DNA of 64,000 bases from Petunia secreta. Taxonomy: Eukaryota; Streptophyta; Magnoliopsida; Solanales; Solanaceae. Made by a program: the position numbers and the translations under genes. Under the pieces are notes generated by a model, which saw nothing but the letters and a program-made list of their open reading frames with translations, searched no databases and was not told the DNA's origin. The stretch's first letter is position 1, and every line of letters begins with the position of its first letter. Positions 58,871 through 64,000 of this stretch are shown here, one piece after another. Location of the stretch: the NCBI GenBank assembly GCA_029990175.1, contig JARKIP010000011.1, positions 9,936,001 to 10,000,000 on the forward strand, read 5' to 3'.

Positions 58871-60796
58871 ATGTCTCTTTCTTCTGATGATTCTTCAACT
58901 GCACCCACTGCTAAACAACCACAAATTCTCAATCCTTCCTCACCCATGGATACCACTGACCTAAACCCTCAAATTCCTGAACCAGTCCCAGAAATACCTG
59001 AACCTAAAATTCAGGGGGAAGGACCGGTTCCCACGGCTGAATCAATTGCTGAGAAGGTTGAGGATTTATCACGCGCTATGGTCTTGTATCAGTATCAGGT
59101 AAACTTCACCTATCCTCTGAATGTTGTGATAGATGAGAAAGAAAAGGGAGAGGGGTCTGAGGCTGCTCTTGAGGGGGAACTAATTAAGAGGTTGGAAGCA
59201 CCCATGCATGGGTCATCGGGGTCTCCAGAGGCTGCTTTTAGAGCACCCATGGAGGATGTGATAGATGTTGATGAGGCTATAAGTGATAGTGATAGGCCCT
59301 TGGTGGATTTAATCAACATTAGGAGTCTGAAAAGAAAATTAGCTAGAAAGGGACCCATTGATGACCATGTGACTGCTGAAATTGCTGCTAAGTTGAAGAA
59401 AATAGGTGATAGTTATAAGCCCGGAAATAAGAAGAAAGTTGAAAGTTCCTCCAAGGCAAAAGGACCTGTTCCTTCTGCCTCAACCCCTGCTTCTGGGGTT
59501 AGGAGGACAAGAAGTGCTGCTAAAGCTGCTGATGAACAATTAGCTGCTGCTTTAGAAAAGAGCAGAAAAGGGAAAGGAAAACAGGTTATTGACGAGAAAG
59601 AAGTGGAGGATGTTGAATTTGATGATTTTGGTAAAGATGGTGAGATGACAGATGCTGAGGAGGTTGTGCCTCAGTCAAAGAAAAGAAAAGTTGCTCAGAG
59701 AAGGGTAACAAGAAGTTCTGTTAAAGCTGCTGAAAAGTCTGCTAAGAGGACCAGGTCCTCCAAAAGAGTTGTTGTGTCTGAAAGTTCTGCTAGTGACAGT
59801 GATGAGTCTTTTGCTGGAGATGAGAGTGATAGTGAAGCTGAAGGTGATGAGTCTGTACACTGTGTTCATGATGACATGTTGACCAGGAAGGTGTTGAAAG
59901 GTAGAGTACTGTCTGATGTGCAAGAAGAAGGGATGCTATGGTTGCTGCAAAAACTGCATGCTCAGGGTTGGAGGGACATGGTCCTTAAGATCTCTGGCAG
60001 GTGCGCAAAGGGGATGGTGCAAGAGTTCTACAAGAACTGCTCCATCAAAGAAGACAGGATTACTACCTCTGTTAATGAAAATGTGATTATGTTTGATACA
60101 AGGGAACTTGGTGAGCTGTTAGGGATTCCTTTTACTGGGTATGACAGCTATGTCAAGAAGGTTTGGCCTGACTTGACAAACTTGCCTACTGATCTGGAGA
60201 TCACTAGGAAGTTTGCTGAGAATGAAGGGGAAGAGAAACCTAGGGCTGTGCAGAAGAGTGAGATGCACCCACAGCACCAAGTATTATTCGAGTTTGTGAT
60301 GCCAAGGCAGGAGAAAAGAGGAGTTGCCAGTTTCATGGACCTGGTCCTTATGGAACTGTTGGACACTGAAAAGCAGATCAGCTGGCCCAGCTTTATGATC
60401 CACCTGATAAAAAGGGTGATTGCTGGGAAGAGAAAGCACTCCTTGCCTTTTGGTTTCATCCTGACAGATGTGTTTGCAAAATTGAAGATTCCCTTGGAAG
60501 GGGTGGTGAAGGCTACAAAGAAGGAAAAATTTGGTTGTGCTACATTGATAAGTTGTGATTTTCTAGTTCAGGCTGATCCTCCACAGGCTGGTGTTGGGAG
60601 GCAGCCATTGAACAACAAAGTGAGGGCACTTAGGCAACAGGTTGCTATTCAGGCTGCTGAGATAGCAAGGTTGGAAGAGGAGAAGAATTACTGGAAGGCA
60701 GAGGCCTCAAAGGCAAAGGAGACCAATGAGGGAATGCTCAAACAGATGTTTAAGTTGCTTAACAAGTCTCAGGGACCTGGTCCTTCCACATCCTGA
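58871..60796 (+). CDS. Sirevirus additional ORF in the env-like position, intact, 641 codons
   Basis: Open from ATG to TGA without a break, unlike gag and pol of the same element. Residues 1-60 are Pro/Ser/Thr-rich. About 190-320 is highly charged, with basic clusters (QSKKRKVAQRRVTRSS, KRTRSSKRVV) that look like nuclear localisation signals, and an acidic SDSDESFAGDESDSEAEGD run. About 335-560 is a folded-looking domain (MLTRKVLKGRVLSDVQEEGM, DTRELGELLGIPFTGYD, SWPSFMIHLIKRVIAGKRKH) resembling the so-called putative plant transposon protein domain. About 580-630 is a coiled coil (VAIQAAEIARLEEEKNYWKA). I see no signal peptide or membrane segment, so a viral-envelope role is unlikely; a nuclear role is more plausible. 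Function unknown. Confidence 0.8.
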   Translation: MSLSSDDSSTAPTAKQPQILNPSSPMDTTDLNPQIPEPVPEIPEPKIQGEGPVPTAESIAEKVEDLSRAMVLYQYQVNFTYPLNVVIDEKEKGEGSEAALEGELIKRLEAPMHGSSGSPEAAFRAPMEDVIDVDEAISDSDRPLVDLINIRSLKRKLARKGPIDDHVTAEIAAKLKKIGDSYKPGNKKKVESSSKAKGPVPSASTPASGVRRTRSAAKAADEQLAAALEKSRKGKGKQVIDEKEVEDVEFDDFGKDGEMTDAEEVVPQSKKRKVAQRRVTRSSVKAAEKSAKRTRSSKRVVVSESSASDSDESFAGDESDSEAEGDESVHCVHDDMLTRKVLKGRVLSDVQEEGMLWLLQKLHAQGWRDMVLKISGRCAKGMVQEFYKNCSIKEDRITTSVNENVIMFDTRELGELLGIPFTGYDSYVKKVWPDLTNLPTDLEITRKFAENEGEEKPRAVQKSEMHPQHQVLFEFVMPRQEKRGVASFMDLVLMELLDTEKQISWPSFMIHLIKRVIAGKRKHSLPFGFILTDVFAKLKIPLEGVVKATKKEKFGCATLISCDFLVQADPPQAGVGRQPLNNKVRALRQQVAIQAAEIARLEEEKNYWKAEASKAKETNEGMLKQMFKLLNKSQGPGPSTS

Positions 60797-61246
60797 CCAC
60801 CTTAGCCTTTAGCCATCTTTTGTCTAGTGGGATTTAGCCTAGTCTAGTGCCTTAGTCTTTTTCTTCTTTAGTCTTTGGATAATTCTGCAGTACTTGCTTG
60901 TATCCCCTGATTTCATCTTTTGGTTTAATGAATTGTCTTTGATGGCTAATATCATTGTCTTGCAGTTGCTTTAATTTGATTTATGTTTGCATTTTGAGTT
61001 GCCTCAATGGCCATGTGCTGATTAATTCTAACACTTGAGTTATATTTTTTATGCAACCTTTTCAATGATGCCAAAAAGGGGAAGAGTAAGTCTGAGTTTG
61101 CATGAAGTTATACTTAATTAAAAATCTGTTCCTTAATGATAAACTCTCCACTGATTGATTGTCTTTTTGAGCTTAAGTTGTACTTAAGGACATTAAGGAT
61201 ATGCAGCTAATGCTTATGAATTTGTCATCATCAAAAAGGGGGAAAT
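60797..61246 (+). other. Sirevirus 3' non-coding region with two purine tracts
   Basis: The first tract, gatgccaaaaaggggaagag, is at about 61067-61086. The second, catcatcaaaaagggggaaa, is at about 61226-61245 and lies directly before the LTR. Two tracts with these cores are characteristic of Sireviruses; the same pair is traceable in arms A and B of the older element. Confidence 0.75.
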
Positions 61247-62057
61247 TGTTAGCTTGGATAAGCTTGGAGTTTTGATTGATGACTGAGGAATGGATTCAAA
61301 GGACATGTTCCTTTGGATCACTGCAGCAGAATAGATAATTCATGCAAAATCGTTTAAGTTGAGATATTATTAATTATCCTAAAACTAATGTTTATCTTGG
61401 TAATTATGCAGGTCTAAACAGATACGAAAATATTGCATACATACAAGGGTAAGGATAGAAGATCCGGATTCTAAAGAGTAGAATCCAATTAGGACTCAAA
61501 CTCAAGGGAGCTTTGGAGTTCTAATTGATCAAGACTTCTTGGCTGCTGGAGCTATAAAACGTGGAGCATATCAGCCATTGAAGTGTGCACAAATACAGAG
61601 AGCATCGAGCAAAAGCTTAAAAGAATCATTAGCTAATTTGTGTAATCAGTTAGCTACAGTAGAACTAAGTTAGAACCTGTTCCTTAGATTGAATCTTGTA
61701 AAAGTTCAAGTCTTAGTGCAACTGTAGTAGGCAATAATCGAGTTGTAAACTTTCTGGTTCAAGTCGTGGACTTGACACAACTTCACTGATCGTGAGAAAG
61801 ATCACTAAAGGATTAGAGTTAGTCCTAGGTTAGTAAGAGTGAGTCTTGTAACCAAGTGGGTCTTTTTACATAGTGAAGTTGAAATCCTACTTGAGAAGTA
61901 GGTCGTGGTTTTTTGATCCCGAGTCAAGGGGTTTTTCCATGCTAATATCTGGTGTTCAATTACTTACAGTTTTAATTCCGCATATGGTATAGTAAAGGAA
62001 CACATTTTAAGGAACTGGTCCTTAAAACAGTAAAGTGGTGTATCGTAGGAAATAACA
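61247..62057 (+). repeat. 3' LTR of the Sirevirus (811 bp)
   Basis: TGTTAGCTTGGATAAGC to ggaaataaca. Same length as the 5' LTR. Target duplication GATAC follows at 62058. Confidence 0.93.
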
Positions 62058-63425
62058 GATACCCTCTCATTACAAAAGCTAGAAATAGTAGAACTTGGGG
62101 GCCTGGTCATGAGACAAAGATTCCTTCTGCTCGTTGCCATTAATCCTATCTTTGCAATCTTGTTAGCCACACTATTTGATTCTCTGAAATAGTGATTATT
62201 GGTCACCTCGCCCATTTGCTTGATCAAGCACCTGTAATCATGGAGGATAGAAGAGTTATGGGAGTCATGGTTTAACAGCTCTAAGACCTCTATTGAGTCA
62301 GTTTCAAGATTGATAGGATACAGTTTGTTATCATGAACTAAACTAAGTCCATGCCACAAGACAAGAAGCTCACTTATGAGATGGTTTGAATGAGGAATGT
62401 GCATGAGTTTCTGACAACTCCTCTGATGCCGCATTTATTAATTGAAGATGCACCATCAACGTTGAGTTTGTATGTTTGGGGTTTTGGAGGGTGCATTAAT
62501 GTCGATAGAGGAGGTGGCTTGGCTTCTGGGAGGAGAAATCCTTAGAATACAAAATTAAGATGTGTTTAGCATGTATGGTAGATAAGAAGGGCTTATTAGT
62601 GACGTTATTATGATGGTTGTTATTCCTATTTAATCGGATGTGCCAAAGAAAGTAAGAGAAATAGTCTTTCCAAGAATAATATTTTGAAAGTATCTGACTT
62701 AGGGTATGTCTTATATAAGTCAAGATAATGAGTGCCAGGTGAGAGACTGAGCGACATGTGAGGGTATAAATGATGCCATAGATTAAAAAATAAAAGCAAT
62801 GAATGAGGATGTGATCTATGGTCTCATATACTCCAAGGCAAGTGGGGCACTCAGGAGAAATATTAATTTCAATATGATTGAGGTAAGCTCTAGTTGGAAG
62901 GCGTTTGTGATAGTAAAGCCGTAAAAAAATACTTAATCTTGTTATAAGTGTTAAGTTTCCGGATCCAGTCAAAGTTAAAAGGGGTTGTTCTTGGAAGGTT
63001 TAATAAGATTTCTAATTGATTTGGTTGTGAAAAGACCTGAATTTGTAAGGCTCCAAAAAGGTCTATCTTTGGTCTGGGGAAATCTAGGGAAGTGAGATCT
63101 CTTAATCTTATCCAAGATCAGGGTTGGGAGAACAAAGAAATAGAATTTAAGTTAATAGCGTTGTGAGTTAAACAGTTAACAAGAGAAAGATTTACTTCAT
63201 TTTCCTACAAAGGACCTTCAATGGTATCCGTAAGAGAAGAGTGATCAGGGATCCATTTATCATGCCAAAAGTTAATGCTCTTGTCATCACCTATGGACCA
63301 GCTCATTGCAGGTTTTCAAAGATTCCATGCTTTCAGGATGTTGGCCCAAATACCAGTTTTCTTTCTAGTAGAGTGACAGTTTTTGGGAAGAAATTTATCA
63401 TGCTCAACATGCACCTAAGCGAGCC
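62058..63425 (-). pseudogene. L1-type LINE: end of RT, zinc-binding domain and RNase H
   Basis: Minus strand. About 63400-63200 encodes LKAWNL and KSINFWHDKWIPDHSSLTD, the block after the RT core in plant L1 proteins. 62972-62496 has RLPTRAYLNHIEINISPECP and CLGVYETIDHILIHC, the zf-RVT zinc-binding domain (CxxC...HxxxxC). 62434-62060 has LLVLWHGLSLVHDNKLYPIN, ETDSIEVLELLN and FRESNSVANKIAKIG, an RNase H domain of the type carried by some plant L1 elements. Several stops and frame changes are present. The C-terminal end continues on the far side of the Sirevirus at 52313-52134. Confidence 0.75.
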
Positions 63426-63740
63426 ATCAACTCTGTCCAGGCATTTATGTGGGCGGCGCATACCATACAGCTTCCAGTTTTTTGATCGCGGGGGTGTTGG
63501 CAAGCGACTCCTTTCATACAGCATTCAGTTTTTTGCACGCAGGCGATATTGAAGGCGACGCCTTTCACAAAGGGCAAAACAATGAATAAAATTTTTGTGC
63601 AGGCTTTTCTCAAGCGGCGCATGGAGTACAACCTTCACAAGTTGGGGGGCGATTTTGGAGGTGACGCCCGTGCTACAGCTTCCCATTATCTGGTGGCATG
63701 CTTCTTTCACTTGTTTCAAGTCATCAAAGGTTGATCCATG
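63426..63740. repeat. GC-rich, internally repeated sequence of unknown nature
   Basis: Stands out in base composition from both neighbours. Similar phrases recur at about 50-base spacing: catacagcttccagttttttg, catacagcattcagttttttg, and ggc(g/a)acgcctttc-type words. Short frames exist on both strands but none resembles a known protein. LINE similarity stops at its left edge, so it may be an inserted element or satellite fragment. Confidence 0.4.
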
Positions 63741-64000
63741 ATCATCAAATAGGACATGTTACAATCCAAAAAACTAAGAAAAGAATGGTAGTTCATGTGA
63801 TTAATAGGAGTATACTTTATCACTTAGAATTTTCATTATAGCTAGTAGTTTGTTTGTAAAGTTATTATATTTGCTTCCGTTGGTGGTATTAGCATTTTCA
63901 TATGCTCATTCCAATAGGGTGACTATAGTAACTTTGCATGTAGTTATAGTACTCTACCTAGTCGTTATTTAGTTTTGGCAAGTTCATATTTCATTCATTA
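63741..64000. other. AT-rich DNA, nothing recognised
   Basis: No reading frame, repeat or element boundary could be supported in the last 260 bases. Confidence 0.4.

Larger units (their letters stand above)
52314..62057 (+). mobile_element. Ty1/copia Sirevirus with additional ORF
   Basis: Two LTRs of exactly 811 bp, a Met-type primer site, gag, pol in copia order (protease, integrase, RT, RNase H), an extra ORF of 641 codons, two purine tracts and a 5-bp target duplication (AATAC/GATAC). Copia gene order plus a downstream ORF and the catcatcaaaaagggggaaat tract identify it as a Sirevirus. I count about 18 differences between the LTRs (near 2 percent), so it is young. It nevertheless carries three nonsense changes and a frameshift in gag-pol. 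It sits inside an L1 LINE. Confidence 0.92.

Noticed and set aside
58871..60796. Calling the additional ORF a viral envelope protein
   Set aside because: No signal peptide, membrane segment or cysteine-rich ectodomain is visible; basic clusters and a coiled coil fit a nuclear protein better.
1..64000. Defence islands, biosynthetic clusters, tRNA or rRNA genes
   Set aside because: None seen on either strand; the tRNA-like matches are only the short retrotransposon primer sites.

Overview
The window is plant nuclear DNA, most likely from a Solanaceae species. It holds one host gene and a deep nest of transposable elements. The clade rests on three things: an Ogre/TAT element with 3.6 kb LTRs and an Arg-tRNA primer site, RTE-LINE 3' ends of a type common in nightshades, and a Sirevirus with nightshade-like LTRs. 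The species cannot be named from the sequence alone. No bacterial genes, CRISPR array, tRNA or rRNA was recognised.

Layout. (1) 1-7219: a minus-strand Ty3/gypsy (Tekay-like) element, its 3' LTR cut by the window edge, with only a gag remnant inside. It sits in the 5' LTR of the next element. (2) 7220-22804: a plus-strand Ogre/TAT element that keeps two ORF1-like genes, gag and protease. It has lost reverse transcriptase, RNase H and integrase; a tandem array lies between protease and the 3' LTR. (3) 22805-26905 and 39985-43950: an inverted duplication built from the 3' part of an old Sirevirus (additional ORF, polypurine tract, LTR). Small terminal-inverted-repeat elements, two Tourist-like MITEs and an RTE LINE fragment lie inside it. 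(4) 26906-39979: a plus-strand Tekay/Del chromovirus with a GATTT target duplication. It was inserted into one arm and was itself split in the RT domain by a hAT composite (31469-35120).

(5) 44679-50754, minus strand: the host gene, a synaptotagmin of the SYT4/SYT5 (NTMC2T2) type. It has 13 exons and 560 codons, with an ER anchor, an SMP lipid-binding domain and two C2 domains. Every exon junction reads cleanly except the donor of intron 2, where one G appears to be missing beside a Stowaway MITE. (6) 52134-63425: the C-terminal end of a minus-strand L1-type LINE, split by a Sirevirus (52314-62057). The Sirevirus has 811 bp LTRs, lesioned gag and pol, and an intact 641-codon additional ORF. 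(7) 63426-64000: GC-rich repeated sequence, then AT-rich DNA, not identified.

The strongest unexplained signal is in the Sirevirus. An 11-nt near-palindrome, GGA[AC]CNG[GT]TCC, occurs 16 times across LTRs, gag, pol, spacer and additional ORF, in all three codon phases. That points to selection on the nucleic acid rather than on protein. Other notable points are the altered SYT splice donor, the duplicated ORF1 in an RT-less Ogre derivative, and an empty-site comparison between the inverted arms that proves two adjacent MITE insertions.
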